Below are positions 1-8,578 of a stretch of DNA of 64,000 bases, piece after piece. Each line of letters starts with the position of its first letter. The stretch's first letter is position 1. The notes under the pieces are model-generated. The model saw only the letters and a program-made list of their open reading frames with translations, was not told the origin of the DNA and made no database searches. Made by a program: the position numbers and the translations under genes. Source of the stretch: Nocardioides sp. QY071. GTDB lineage: Bacteria > Actinomycetota > Actinomycetes > Propionibacteriales > Nocardioidaceae. The stretch is taken from positions 3,286,001-3,350,000 of the forward strand of contig NZ_CP124681.1 in assembly GCF_029961765.1 (NCBI RefSeq). Reading direction: 5' to 3'.

Positions 1-1058
1 CCGGTGCAGCCGTGGGACACGTTGGCGTGGCCCTGGGAGCCGACCGACCACGGCGCGGCGTGGATGAACTCACCGGAGCTGGTCAGGCGCATGGCCCACT
101 TGACGTCGTCGATGTCGTAGGCCTCGGCGGAGCCGCGGGCGATGCCGACGGTCTCGGAGTTCATCCGCTTCTGGGCGTACTTCTCCATGATGACCTTGAC
201 GCCGGAGCGGGTCGTGAAGCCGGCCTTGCCGGTCGTGATCGGCAGCGTGCGCAGCAGCTTGCCGTTCTCGAAGACCTTCATCTGGTGGGTGCGCGCGTTG
301 ACCTTGTAGACGTGGGCGGCGCCGATCTCGAAGTCGACCCTGCGGTCCTCCTGGCCGTAGATGCCTGCGCCGGCGCTGACGCCGTTGACGCCGACGTCGA
401 CACTGACCTTGGTGCCGGCCTGCCAGTAGGACTCGGGGCGCCAGTGCGCCTCCTTGCTGCTGACCCAGTACCAGGAGCCCGGCTGTGCGGGAGTGGAGGT
501 GACGGTCATGTGCTTCTCGAAGCTCGCCTGGTCGGTGACCGGGAGGTCGAAGGTCACGATGACCGGCATGCCGACGCCGACCGTCTCGCCCTGCAGGGGC
601 GCGATCGAGGCGTAGGTCTGCTGGTCCAGGCTCAGCGACTGGGTGGTGAAGGTGGAGATGCTCTCGACCTCCTTGCCGTCGCTGTTGCGGGCGACGGCGC
701 GCACGCGGTAGCGGGTGTCGGGCTCGAGGCCGCCCGAGGACACCCAGCGGGCACCGTCGCCGCGGATCTGTCCCTCGACCCGGCCGGACTTCGACTTGAG
801 CACCACCGAGCTCAGCGTGCCCTTGTCCGCCTTGACCCGGACCACCTTGTCGACAGGGACGCCGGACGCGTCGTCCTTGACATTGGTCGTCACGATCGCC
901 TCGGAGGCAGCGGCCGCCGTGGTCTCGTCGCCTGCCGGGTCGTCTCCGCCGGGGACGAATCCCGAGCCGTCGCAGGCGGTCGCGACGAGCGCGACGGCAG
1001 CCAGCAGGGCGGCGGCGCGCAGGGCGCGCGAGCGGGAGCGTGTCAGCGGGGAAGGCAC
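1..1058 (-). CDS. L,D-transpeptidase lipoprotein (YkuD), C-terminus cut off
   Basis: Cell-wall L,D-transpeptidase making 3-3 peptidoglycan crosslinks outside the membrane. I read it from a GTG at 1058 and 352 codons lie in the window. Residues 1-28 form an Arg-rich start and Ala/Leu hydrophobic stretch ending in VATAC, so Cys29 is a likely lipid anchor. Two Ig-like segments follow (about 50-250), then the YkuD domain. The catalytic SHGC motif is at about 348-351, with Cys351 as expected nucleophile. Domain order matches the mycobacterial LdtMt2 type. The gene leaves the window just after this motif, so the last part of the domain is unseen. It lies downstream of the ctaCDF genes, separated by a hairpin. 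Start is not certain because no strong ribosome-binding site is visible. Confidence 0.9.
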   Translation of the reverse strand, partial: MPSPLTRSRSRALRAAALLAAVALVATACDGSGFVPGGDDPAGDETTAAAASEAIVTTNVKDDASGVPVDKVVRVKADKGTLSSVVLKSKSGRVEGQIRGDGARWVSSGGLEPDTRYRVRAVARNSDGKEVESISTFTTQSLSLDQQTYASIAPLQGETVGVGMPVIVTFDLPVTDQASFEKHMTVTSTPAQPGSWYWVSSKEAHWRPESYWQAGTKVSVDVGVNGVSAGAGIYGQEDRRVDFEIGAAHVYKVNARTHQMKVFENGKLLRTLPITTGKAGFTTRSGVKVIMEKYAQKRMNSETVGIARGSAEAYDIDDVKWAMRLTSSGEFIHAAPWSVGSQGHANVSHGCT

Positions 1059-1104
1059 GGAACGAGGGTACCTGCCCCGTCCGGAGATTCCGGGCTGGCA
1101 AGCA

Positions 1105-1144
1105 CGTCGGCGGTGTCACACCGTGAGGTGGGACACCGCCGACG
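1105..1144 (-). terminator. Hairpin after ctaF
   Basis: Perfect 13-bp inverted repeat (1105-1117 pairs with 1132-1144) with a 14-nt loop, 39 nt past the ctaF stop and before the transpeptidase gene. There is no clear T-tract, so it fits the T-less hairpins common in actinobacteria; termination is inferred. Confidence 0.55.
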
Positions 1145-1183
1145 AGGGTGCTGAGCGGGGCTCAGCGGGTGGATCAGGGTCGA

Positions 1184-1600
1184 TCAGTGGGCGTAGACGC
1201 CGCGGTAGTACTCGAAGATCCAGCCGCTCAGCGCGATCGCGCCGAGGACGAACCCGATGATCACGAGCCACCACGCCAGCATGGCCAGCGCGAGGACGAT
1301 CACGCCGAGGCATGCGGCGCACCACAGCGGCCACCAGGAGTACGGCGGGAAGAAGCCCAGCTCACCGGCGCCGTCGGCGATCTCGCCGTCCTTGAGGTCC
1401 TCCGGACGGGCGTCCATCCGGTTGGCGTGGAACCCGATGTAGAGCGTGACCATGGCGCACAGCAGCGTGGTCATCACCAGCGCGGAGGTGCCGGTCCAGT
1501 CGGCGCCGTGGTCACTGCCGTCGGTGATGAACCAGTAGGCAGGGCTGACCAGGACCAGGAAGATCGTGGTCACGCCGAAGATCCATGCTTCGACCTTCAT
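1184..1600 (-). CDS. ctaF: Cytochrome c oxidase subunit 4, actinobacterial type
   Basis: Small accessory subunit of the aa3 oxidase in the bc1-aa3 supercomplex of actinobacteria. 138 residues from the ATG at 1600, beginning MKVEAWIFG. Four hydrophobic helices are visible: about 5-27, 38-60, 93-112 and 115-132. The Trp/Tyr-rich segment PPYSWWPLW (about 86-94) is typical of the family. The start overlaps the ctaD stop by one base (TGATG), which decides the start over longer open frames and implies translational coupling. It is the last gene of the ctaC-ctaD-ctaF unit; ctaE and qcrCAB are not in this window. Confidence 0.93.
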   Translation of the reverse strand: MKVEAWIFGVTTIFLVLVSPAYWFITDGSDHGADWTGTSALVMTTLLCAMVTLYIGFHANRMDARPEDLKDGEIADGAGELGFFPPYSWWPLWCAACLGVIVLALAMLAWWLVIIGFVLGAIALSGWIFEYYRGVYAH

Positions 1601-3288
1601 CAGGCGTCGACCTCCTTGGCACCGGCGCCCGCGGCGACCGGCTCGTCGTACATCTCGATGGCGGCGATCTCCGGGTGGTGGAGGTCGAACGCCGGCGACT
1701 CCGAGCGGATCCGCGGGATCGAGTGGAAGTTGTGGCGCGGCGGCGGGCAGCTCGTGGCCCACTCCAGCGACCGGCCCCAGCCCCACGGGTCGTCGGTGTT
1801 GACCAGCGGACCCTTGCGCGAGACGTAGACGTTGTAGAAGAACGGCAGCATCGAGGAGGCGAGGATGAACGCGCCGATCGTCGAAACCTGGTTCAGCGTG
1901 GTGAAGCCGTCACGCGGCAGGTAGTCGGCGTAGCGCCGCGACATGCCCTCGATGCCCAGCCAGTGCTGGACCAGGAAGGTCGTGTGGAAGCCGATGAACA
2001 GCAGCCAGAAGTGGATCTTGCCGAGGCGCTCGTCGAGCATCCGACCGGTGAGCTTGGGCCACCAGAAGTAGAAGCCGGCGAACATCGCGAACACGACCGT
2101 GCCGAACACCGTGTAGTGGAAGTGCGCCACCACGAAGTAGGAGTCGGAGACGTGGAAGTCCAGCGGCGGGCTGGCCAGGATGATGCCCGTCAGGCCACCG
2201 AAGAGGAAGGTCGTGAGGAAGCCGATCGACCAGAGCATGGGTGTGTCCATGCGCACTGAGCCGCCCCACATCGTGCCGATCCAGTTGAAGAACTTCACGC
2301 CTGTCGGTACGGCGATCAGGAACGTCATGCCGGAGAAGAACGGCAGGTTGACGGCCCCGGTGACGAACATGTGGTGCGCCCACACGGCCACCGAGAGGAT
2401 CGCGATGCCGAGCGTCGCGCCGACCAGGCCGACGTAGCCGAAGATCGGCTTGCGGCTGAAGACCGGGAGGATCTCGGAGATGATGCCGAAGAACGGCAGG
2501 GCGATGATGTAGACCTCGGGATGCCCGAAGAACCAGAACAGGTGCTGCCACAGGATCGCCCCGCCGTGCGAGGCGTCGAACACGTGGGCGCCGATCTGGC
2601 GGTCGGCCTCGAGGGAGAGCAGCGCGCCGGCGAGGATCGGGAACGCGATCAGCACCAGGATCGCCGTGATCAGCACGGTCCAGACGAAGATCGGCATCCG
2701 GAACATGGTCATGCCGGGGGCACGCATGCAGATGATCGTGGTGATGAAGTTGACCGCACCGAGGATGGTGCCGAGACCCGCCATCCACAGACCCATGATC
2801 CACAGGTCACCACCGACGCCGGGGCTGTTGACCGAGTCGGACAGCGGCGTGTAGGCGAACCAGCCGAAGGACGCGGCGCCCTGCGGGGTGAGGAAGCCGG
2901 CGCCGGCGATCAGGCCGCCGAACAGGTACAGCCAGTAGCTGAACATGTTGAGGCGCGGGAACGCGACGTCGGGCGCGCCGATCTGCAGCGGCATGATCGC
3001 GTTGCCGAAGCCGAAGAACAGCGGCGTCGCGAACAGCAGCAGCATGATCGTGCCGTGCATCGTGAAGAGCTGGTTGTAGAGCTCCTCGTTGACGATCTGG
3101 CTGCCCGGATAGGCGAGCTCGGACCGGATGAGGAGCGCCATGATGCCGCCGGCCATGAACCAGGCCAGTGCGGTGCCGAAGTACAGGTTGCCGATCAGCT
3201 TGTGATCGGTCGTGGTCATCGCGCGGACGATCTGCTGGCCGAGCGGCTTGCGCTGGCTGAGGTCCGCGGAACGCGCGAGAGTGGTCAC
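1600..3288 (-). CDS. ctaD: Cytochrome c oxidase subunit I (aa3 type)
   Basis: Catalytic membrane subunit of the terminal oxidase, holding heme a, heme a3 and CuB and pumping protons. 562 residues, usual length. His78 (FTMHGT) and His391 are the expected heme a ligands. His256 and Tyr260 in FGHPEVY form the CuB-ligand/crosslinked-Tyr site, His305 and His306 (AHHMF) complete CuB, and His389 (VAHFHY) is the heme a3 ligand. About twelve hydrophobic helices are present. The ATG overlaps the ctaC stop by four bases (ATGA) and the stop overlaps ctaF by one, so the three genes form one operon. Confidence 0.98.
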   Translation of the reverse strand: MTTLARSADLSQRKPLGQQIVRAMTTTDHKLIGNLYFGTALAWFMAGGIMALLIRSELAYPGSQIVNEELYNQLFTMHGTIMLLLFATPLFFGFGNAIMPLQIGAPDVAFPRLNMFSYWLYLFGGLIAGAGFLTPQGAASFGWFAYTPLSDSVNSPGVGGDLWIMGLWMAGLGTILGAVNFITTIICMRAPGMTMFRMPIFVWTVLITAILVLIAFPILAGALLSLEADRQIGAHVFDASHGGAILWQHLFWFFGHPEVYIIALPFFGIISEILPVFSRKPIFGYVGLVGATLGIAILSVAVWAHHMFVTGAVNLPFFSGMTFLIAVPTGVKFFNWIGTMWGGSVRMDTPMLWSIGFLTTFLFGGLTGIILASPPLDFHVSDSYFVVAHFHYTVFGTVVFAMFAGFYFWWPKLTGRMLDERLGKIHFWLLFIGFHTTFLVQHWLGIEGMSRRYADYLPRDGFTTLNQVSTIGAFILASSMLPFFYNVYVSRKGPLVNTDDPWGWGRSLEWATSCPPPRHNFHSIPRIRSESPAFDLHHPEIAAIEMYDEPVAAGAGAKEVDA

Positions 3289-4148
3289 TCGTGCTCTCCC
3301 TCGTCGTCGTTGATGGGCTGCTTGGCGTACTTGCCGCCTTCGACAGGCTCGTCCGACACGTGGTCGGGGTCCTTGGCCAGGTCGGCGAGATAGGCCTCGT
3401 AGTCAGCCTCGGAGACGACCTTCACGTTGAAGAGCATCCGCGAGTGGTAGACACCGCACAGCTCGTAGCACTTGCCGTCGTAGTCGCCGATCTCGGTCGG
3501 CGTCACCTGGTAGGAGTTCTTGTTGCCCGGGACGACGTCCATGCGCATCGCGAAGGCCGGGATGCCGAAGTTGTGGATGACGTCGGGGCTGCGCAGCTGG
3601 AACTCGATGGTCTTGTCGACCGGGATCACGAGGTCCGGGATGTCCTCACCGGTGCCGGAGACGAAGACGTTCTTGCCCTCGTAAGGCTGGTTGAACGTCC
3701 ACTGCCACTTCTGGCCCACGACCGTGACGACCACGTCGGGGTTGGGGTCGTGCTCGAGTGCGATGTTCTGCACCCGCACGGTCTGCGAGAAGAACGCGAT
3801 GACCATGATGACCGGGAAGATCGTGTAGAAGATCTCGATCGGCAGGTTGTAGCGCGTCTGCACGGGGACCTCGTCGTCGCTGCGACGACGGAACCAGATC
3901 GGGACGCCGATGATGAGCGCCCACGTGATGACACCGGTCACCAGCGCGGCGATCCAGGCGCCCTGCCACAGGTGCAGGATGTGCTCACCCTGCGTGGTCG
4001 TGATCTCCGGCATGCCGAACCGTTCCCACTGGGTATCGGTCGAGCAGCCGGACAGCGCGAGCGCGAGTACGACGAATCCGGCGAGCGGGGTCGCGCGACG
4101 GAAACGTCGCTGCGCGCCACGCGTGCGCTCGGGGTGCCACCAGCCCAC
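3285..4148 (-). CDS. ctaC: Cytochrome c oxidase subunit II with CuA site
   Basis: Receives electrons from the bc1 complex at a binuclear CuA centre outside the membrane. Start taken at GTG 4148, seven bases after an AGAGGAAGG ribosome-binding site; upstream in-frame ATGs are poorly supported. 287 residues. A signal peptide ends in LSGC, so Cys35 is probably lipidated. Two transmembrane helices lie at about 58-80 and 105-125, and the cupredoxin domain follows. The CuA ligands read C227-x3-C231-x3-H235-x2-M238. It is divergent from the cysteine desulfurase gene across a 104-bp gap that must hold both promoters. Confidence 0.97.
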   Translation of the reverse strand: MGWWHPERTRGAQRRFRRATPLAGFVVLALALSGCSTDTQWERFGMPEITTTQGEHILHLWQGAWIAALVTGVITWALIIGVPIWFRRRSDDEVPVQTRYNLPIEIFYTIFPVIMVIAFFSQTVRVQNIALEHDPNPDVVVTVVGQKWQWTFNQPYEGKNVFVSGTGEDIPDLVIPVDKTIEFQLRSPDVIHNFGIPAFAMRMDVVPGNKNSYQVTPTEIGDYDGKCYELCGVYHSRMLFNVKVVSEADYEAYLADLAKDPDHVSDEPVEGGKYAKQPINDDEGEHE

Positions 4149-4252
4149 GAACGAGCCTTCCTCTCGAGGGTCAGAACCACTGCGAACACTAGCGGAGTGC
4201 GGCCCCGGTCGGGGCAAGGGGTCCTTCCGTTGGGGTGTTCTAGGGTTCGGAT

Positions 4253-5371
4253 GTGAGCAGTACCTCCGAGGTCTACCTCGACTCGGCCTCGTCGACCCCG
4301 CTCCACCCGGCGGCCCGGGACACCCTGCTGGCCGCCCTGGATCGCGGGTACGGCGACCCACGGCGCCTGCACGCCGCCGGGCGCGATGCGCGACTGCTCC
4401 TCGACAACGCCCGGGCGGTCGTCGCCGAGTGCCTCGGCGCCCGGCCCGACGAGGTGGGCTTCACGGCCTCGGGGACCGACGCCGTGCACCGCGGCCTGCT
4501 GGGCCTGACCGCGGCGAGCGGGCGCGACGGGATCGTGCACGGAGCGGTCGAGCACTCCGCGGTGCTCCACGCCGCCGCCTGGCGTCCCTCCCCCGCCCAC
4601 GCGAGCATCCCGGTCGACGCGCTCGGCCATGTCGACCTCGCCGCGCTGGCCGGGGCGGCGCGCCTCCCCGGCGTGGGCGCGGTGGCGCTGCAGGCCGCCA
4701 ACCAGGAGGTGGGGACGGTGCAGCGGGTCGCCGGGCTCGACCTGCCGGCCGGCGTACCGCTGCTGGTGGACGCGGCCGCCGCCGTCGGCCACGTGCCGCT
4801 CCCCCGCCGGTGGGACGCGCTGACCGCGTCGGCGCACAAGTGGGGCGGCCCGGCCGGCGTCGGCGTGCTGGCCGTCAGGCGCGGCACCCGGTGGACCAAC
4901 CCGTTCCCGGGCGACGACGGCCTGGACCAGCTGGGCGGCTTCCCCGACGTGCCCGCGGCGCTCGCCGCGGCGGCCGCGCTGCAGGCCGTCCTGGCGGAGC
5001 GGGAGGAGGTCGCCGCGCGCCAGCACGCGCTCGTCGACCGGATCCGGGCGGCTGCGGCGGCCCTGCCCGACACCGAGGTCGTGGGCGATCCGGTGGCCCG
5101 GCTCCCCCACCTGGTGACGTTCTCCTGCCTCTACGTCGGCGGCGACGAGATCGTCAGCGCGCTCGCGCGGCGCGGCTTCGGCGTCGCCAGCGGCTCGGCC
5201 TGCACCGCCTCGACGCTCGAGCCCAGCCACGTGCTGGCCGCGATGGGCGCCCTCACGCACGGCAACGTGCGGGTCTCGCTGGGCCGCGACACCACCGCCG
5301 CGCAGGTCGAGGCGTTCTGTGCCGCCCTCGCCGACGAGGTCGGCCGGATCCGGGCGGAGGCCGGTCTGTGA
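4253..5371 (+). CDS. Cysteine desulfurase family aminotransferase (NifS/IscS-like)
   Basis: PLP enzyme predicted to take sulfur from cysteine as a protein persulfide. 372 residues from GTG 4253; the ATG two bases upstream runs straight into TGA. PLP lysine is Lys196 in SAHKWGG, the His stacked on PLP is His101 (VEHSAV), and the sulfur-carrying cysteine is Cys317 in SGSACTAS. The active-site loop is short as in the NifS/IscS group. Its stop overlaps the start of a TusA-like gene by four bases, so a desulfurase-to-carrier sulfur relay is likely. The acceptor (tRNA thiolation, molybdopterin or a cofactor) cannot be told from the sequence. Confidence 0.9.
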   Translation: MSSTSEVYLDSASSTPLHPAARDTLLAALDRGYGDPRRLHAAGRDARLLLDNARAVVAECLGARPDEVGFTASGTDAVHRGLLGLTAASGRDGIVHGAVEHSAVLHAAAWRPSPAHASIPVDALGHVDLAALAGAARLPGVGAVALQAANQEVGTVQRVAGLDLPAGVPLLVDAAAAVGHVPLPRRWDALTASAHKWGGPAGVGVLAVRRGTRWTNPFPGDDGLDQLGGFPDVPAALAAAAALQAVLAEREEVAARQHALVDRIRAAAAALPDTEVVGDPVARLPHLVTFSCLYVGGDEIVSALARRGFGVASGSACTASTLEPSHVLAAMGALTHGNVRVSLGRDTTAAQVEAFCAALADEVGRIRAEAGL

Positions 5372-5595
5372 CCACCGAGATCGACTGCCGCGACCTGCCC
5401 TGCCCGCGCCCGGTCATCGAGCTCGCGAAGGCGCTGCCGACCGTGGAGGTCGGCGACCTGCTCGCCGTGGTCGCCCGCGACCCGGCGGCGCAGCACGACG
5501 TGCCGGCGTGGTGCCGGATGCGCGGGCAGGAGTACGTCGGCGAGGAGCGCGCCGCGGACGGCGCGCCCCGCTACGTGGTGCGGCGCCTCAGCTGA
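5368..5595 (+). CDS. TusA-family sulfur carrier
   Basis: 75-residue protein from GTG 5368, overlapping the desulfurase stop (GTGA). It opens with the family signature C7-R-D-L-P-C12-P-R-P; Cys12 of CPxP is the expected persulfide carrier. Small alpha/beta fold, cytosolic. Being translationally coupled to a cysteine desulfurase strongly suggests it receives that enzyme's sulfur. Its last eight bases overlap the 3' end of the convergent PfkB kinase gene. Assignment to the family is secure; the final sulfur acceptor is unknown. Confidence 0.88.
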   Translation: MTTEIDCRDLPCPRPVIELAKALPTVEVGDLLAVVARDPAAQHDVPAWCRMRGQEYVGEERAADGAPRYVVRRLS

Positions 5596-6577
5596 GGTAC
5601 TTGGCGACCTCGTCGGCCGCGTCGTCGCCGTACGAGTCGCGGATGCGCGCGACGAACTGCTCGTGGGTGAAGTCGTACTCCTGGGTGCCGACGGTCTCGA
5701 CGACGTAGGCGGCGAGCACGCAGCCGACCTGGGCGGCGCGCTCGAGCGAGGTGCCCCACGACAGCGCGGCCAGGAAGCCGCCCCGGAAGGCGTCGCCGAC
5801 GCCGGTCGGCTCGACCGCGGCGACGTCCTTGGCGGCGGGAACCTCGAAGGAGGTGCCGTCGCTGGAGGTGACCCGGACGCCGTCCTTGCCGAGCGTGGTG
5901 ACCTGCAGGCCGACCTTGGAGAGGACCTCCTCGGCGCTCCAGCCGGTCTTCTTCTCGATGACGTGCGACTCGTACTCGTTGGAGAACAGGATCGCCGCGC
6001 CCTCGATGAGGTCGCGGATCAGGTCGCCCTCGGCGAACGCGAGCTGCTGGGAGCAGTCGGCGATGAAGGCGTAGCCGCGCTGGCGGCACTCCTCGGTGTG
6101 CCGCTTCATGGCGTCGGGGTCGTCGGCACCGATGAGGACGTACGCCGGCGCGCCGACCCGCTCGACGATCGGCAGCAGCTCGATCTGGCTGGCCTCGCTC
6201 ATCGCGCCCGGGTAGAAGGACGCGAACTGGGCCATGGTGGTGTCGGTGGTGCACACGAAGCGGGCGGTGTGCTTGCTCTCCGAGATGTGCACGGAGTCGC
6301 AGTCGACGCCGTTGCGCTCGAGCCAGGAGCGGTAGTCGGCGAAGTCCTCGCCCGCGGCACCGACGAGCACGGGCCGCAGCCCGAGCCGGGCCAGCCCGAA
6401 GCACATGTTGGGCGCCACGCCCCCACGGCGGATCTCGAGGTCGTTGACCAGGAACGAGACCGACAGCTTGTCGAGCTGCTCGACGACCAGCGAGTCGGCG
6501 AACTTCCCGCCGAAGGTCATCAGGTGGTCGGTGGCGATCGAGCCGGCGATCAGGAGGGAGCCCGTGGGTGCAGTCAC
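5588..6577 (-). CDS. PfkB-family sugar/nucleoside kinase (Rv2202c-like)
   Basis: ATP-dependent kinase of the ribokinase fold, 329 residues from GTG 6577. Substrate-side glycines appear in RRGGVAPN (about 50-57), and the PfkB signature EPTGVGDAF (256-264) supplies the anion hole and catalytic base Asp262. Overall pattern and position beside the cytochrome oxidase genes resemble M. tuberculosis Rv2202c, an adenosine kinase, so adenosine is the best substrate guess; another sugar is possible. A TAACCT box ends eight bases before the GTG, so the mRNA may be leaderless. Confidence 0.88.
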   Translation of the reverse strand: MTAPTGSLLIAGSIATDHLMTFGGKFADSLVVEQLDKLSVSFLVNDLEIRRGGVAPNMCFGLARLGLRPVLVGAAGEDFADYRSWLERNGVDCDSVHISESKHTARFVCTTDTTMAQFASFYPGAMSEASQIELLPIVERVGAPAYVLIGADDPDAMKRHTEECRQRGYAFIADCSQQLAFAEGDLIRDLIEGAAILFSNEYESHVIEKKTGWSAEEVLSKVGLQVTTLGKDGVRVTSSDGTSFEVPAAKDVAAVEPTGVGDAFRGGFLAALSWGTSLERAAQVGCVLAAYVVETVGTQEYDFTHEQFVARIRDSYGDDAADEVAKYLS

Positions 6578-6591
6578 GATACGAAAGGTTA
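6578..6591 (-). promoter_or_regulatory. Putative -10 box of the PfkB gene, leaderless start
   Basis: TAACCT on the minus strand (6591-6586) ends eight bases before the GTG at 6577. No ribosome-binding site lies between, so transcription may begin at the start codon, a common arrangement in actinobacteria. The -35 element is not clear. Confidence 0.4.
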
Positions 6592-6660
6592 ACCGAGCCG
6601 TAGCCGGCGCGACGGCGTTCCCCCTGGGAGTACTGGAAAGTAACGCTTAGCGTCGAAGAC

Positions 6661-6873
6661 ATGCCGCCGTACGAAGAGATCGCCAGCCCCGCCGACCTGC
6701 ACGCCGACTGCCAGGCCGTCAGCCGGCGCCTCCAGGACGCCGCCGTCAAGGCCACCCGACCCGCGCCGAGCATCCACTTCGACGACCAGCCGCGCGAGGT
6801 GCCGAAGCGCGACATCCAGATCTCCGAGGCCGCCCAGCGCCTCGCCAACGCGCTGCACCTCCACCTGGACTGA
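6661..6873 (+). CDS. Hypothetical 70-residue protein
   Basis: Small soluble protein not recognised with confidence. Nearly every codon ends in G or C (exceptions include one GAA and one CGA), as for neighbouring genes, which argues that it is expressed. It is acidic-to-neutral, without membrane segments or cysteine pairs. The C-terminal half looks helical (from SEAAQRLANAL on) and ends in an LHLHLD tail. It is divergent from the PfkB gene and convergent with the Fe-S gene, with a 97-nt perfect palindrome starting two bases past its stop. No ribosome-binding site is obvious; GAAGAC just before the ATG is weak. Confidence 0.6.
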   Translation: MPPYEEIASPADLHADCQAVSRRLQDAAVKATRPAPSIHFDDQPREVPKRDIQISEAAQRLANALHLHLD

Positions 6874-6875
6874 CG

Positions 6876-6972
6876 GGTTGAGTTGCCACTTTCTCACCGT
6901 TGAATTGCCACAGCCGCACGGGCTACCCGTGCGGCTGTGGCAATTCAACGGTGAGAAAGTGGCAACTCAACC
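6876..6972. repeat. Perfect 47-bp inverted repeat with 3-nt loop between convergent genes
   Basis: Bases 6876-6922 are exactly reverse-complementary to 6926-6972; the loop is CTA. The element begins two bases after the stop of the 70-residue gene and ends directly against the stop of erpA. Each arm holds two copies of GTTGARTTGCCAC (6877-6889 and 6899-6911, mirrored at 6937-6949 and 6959-6971) at a 22-nt period. There is no T-tract. It could be a bidirectional terminator or an intergenic palindromic element. Confidence 0.9.
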
Positions 6973-7389
6973 TCAGTGGAACGAGTCGCCGCAGGCGCAG
7001 GAGCCCGTGGCGTTCGGGTTGTCGATCGTGAAGCCCTGCTTCTCGATCGTGTCGACGAAGTCGATGACCGCGCCGTTGAGGTAGGGCACGCTCATCCGGT
7101 CGACGACGACGGCCACGCCGTCGAAGTCGGTGACGATGTCGCCGTCGAGGGTGCGCTCGTCGAAGAAGAGCTGGTAGCGCAGGCCCGAGCAGCCGCCGGG
7201 CTGCACCGAGATGCGCAGGGAGAGGTCGTCGCGACCCTCCTGCTCGAGCAGGCTCTTCACCTTCGTGGCCGCCACCGGGCTCAGGTTGATCTGGTCCTCA
7301 CGGCGCTCGAGGTCCACCGGGGCCGCGACGGTCGTGGTCGCGCCGGGGGCCTCGTGGCTGTGGCCGCCTCCGCAGCAGCTGTCGCTCAT
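6973..7389 (-). CDS. erpA: Iron-sulfur cluster insertion / A-type carrier protein
   Basis: A-type carrier that passes Fe-S clusters to client enzymes. 138 residues from ATG 7389, which follows GGAG by five bases; a GTG six bases upstream has no such spacing. The three cluster cysteines are Cys67 (GGCSGL) and Cys131/Cys133 (SCACGD). The N-terminal 30 residues are an added tail with CCGGGHSHE, a possible metal-binding patch not needed in the core fold. It lies in the ctaC/PfkB/glycerate kinase neighbourhood, as its homologue does in mycobacteria. Stop codon abuts the perfect palindrome. Confidence 0.92.
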   Translation of the reverse strand: MSDSCCGGGHSHEAPGATTTVAAPVDLERREDQINLSPVAATKVKSLLEQEGRDDLSLRISVQPGGCSGLRYQLFFDERTLDGDIVTDFDGVAVVVDRMSVPYLNGAVIDFVDTIEKQGFTIDNPNATGSCACGDSFH

Positions 7390-7460
7390 GCTCACTCCAG
7401 GGTGTGTCAGTCGGTGTAGCCAAAGGGTGTTCGACTAGCCCAATGGTCGCACAGTCCTGG

Positions 7461-8578
7461 TTATTCCCCCCAGACGAGGACCGGCTTGACCACCGTCCCC
7501 GCCCTGGAGTCGGCCACCGCGTCGGCGATCTTCTCGAACGGGTACGTCGTGACGAGGTGGTCGACGTCGAACCTGCCCGCCTCCCGCAGCGCGATCAGCT
7601 CGGGGATCGTGACCAGCGGATCGGCCTCCCCCTCGATCGAGGAGCGCACGATCTTGCCGCTCGAGAGCAGGTCGATCGCGTCGATGGTGTACTCCGGCGC
7701 GCCGAGCCCGAGCGCGACCAGCATGCCGCGGGTGCGCAGCGAGCGCTGGGCCTGCAGTACGACGGCCGGGATGGCCGTCGTGTCGATGGCGTACGTCGCC
7801 CCGCCGCCGGTCGCCTCGCGGACCCGGTCCTCGACCGGTGCGGCGCCCTCCTCGGTCGGGTCGAGCGCGATCGCCCCGTAGCCCGCGGCCGTCTCGCGGC
7901 GCGAGGCGACCGGGTCGACGGCGACCACGGTCTCCACGCCGGCGCCGCGGGCGACGGCGATCGCGGCGAGGCCGACCGCGCCGGCGCCGTACACGACGAT
8001 GCTCTCGCCGGGCGCGGGGTCCAGGACGTTGAGCACCGTGCCGGCACCGGTCTGGAAGCCGCAGGCGAAGGGTGCCAGGCGGGTGAGGTCGAGCCGCTTG
8101 TCGACGACGACGCAGTTGTCGGCGTACGCGAGGGCGTGGCGGGCCAGGCTGGACTGGCCGAAGAAGCTGCCGAAGACGGTCTGGCCGCCCCCATCCTCCT
8201 GGCTCCGCTTCATGTGGTCGAGCCGTCGGCGCGCATGCCCATGTAGTTGAGCAGCAGGGACTGCTCGCAATAGCCGACGTCGCCGGCCAGGCACGGCGCG
8301 CACTGCCGGCAGGAGCGGAAGCTCAGCACCACGTGGTCGCCGACCTCGATGCCGCTGACGGCGGCACCGACCTTCTCCACGACGCCGGTGCCCTCGTGGC
8401 CGACGACGGTCGGCAGCATCTCCTGCGGCAGCATGGTCGGCACGGTCAGGTCGGTGTGGCACAGGCCGGTCGCGACGATGCGGACCAGGACCTCGTCGTC
8501 GCGGGGCTCCTCGAGCTCGACCTCGGCGGCGACGAACTCGCCACCGGGCTCCTCGACGAGGTAGGCAGTCGTCTTCAC
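7461..8578 (-). pseudogene. Zinc alcohol dehydrogenase with a single-base frameshift
   Basis: Medium-chain NAD(P) alcohol dehydrogenase split between two frames. The first half (GTG 8578 to TGA near 8210, 122 residues) has catalytic zinc residues Cys40, His61 and Glu62 and the structural zinc cysteines 90, 93, 96 and 104. The second half, in the adjacent frame (about 8211 to 7461), has the third zinc ligand in APFACGFQTG, the Rossmann motif GAGAVGLAA and a normal C-terminus. Restoring one base near 8212 gives a continuous protein of about 372 residues, the usual family length. Both halves keep all key residues, so the lesion is very recent, a strain variant, or a sequencing error. Start overlaps the DUF4334 stop by four bases. 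Confidence 0.85.

Noticed and set aside
6589..6948. 119-codon minus-strand frame across the 70-residue gene and palindrome
   Set aside because: Runs into the inverted repeat; codon-position bias favours the plus-strand gene.
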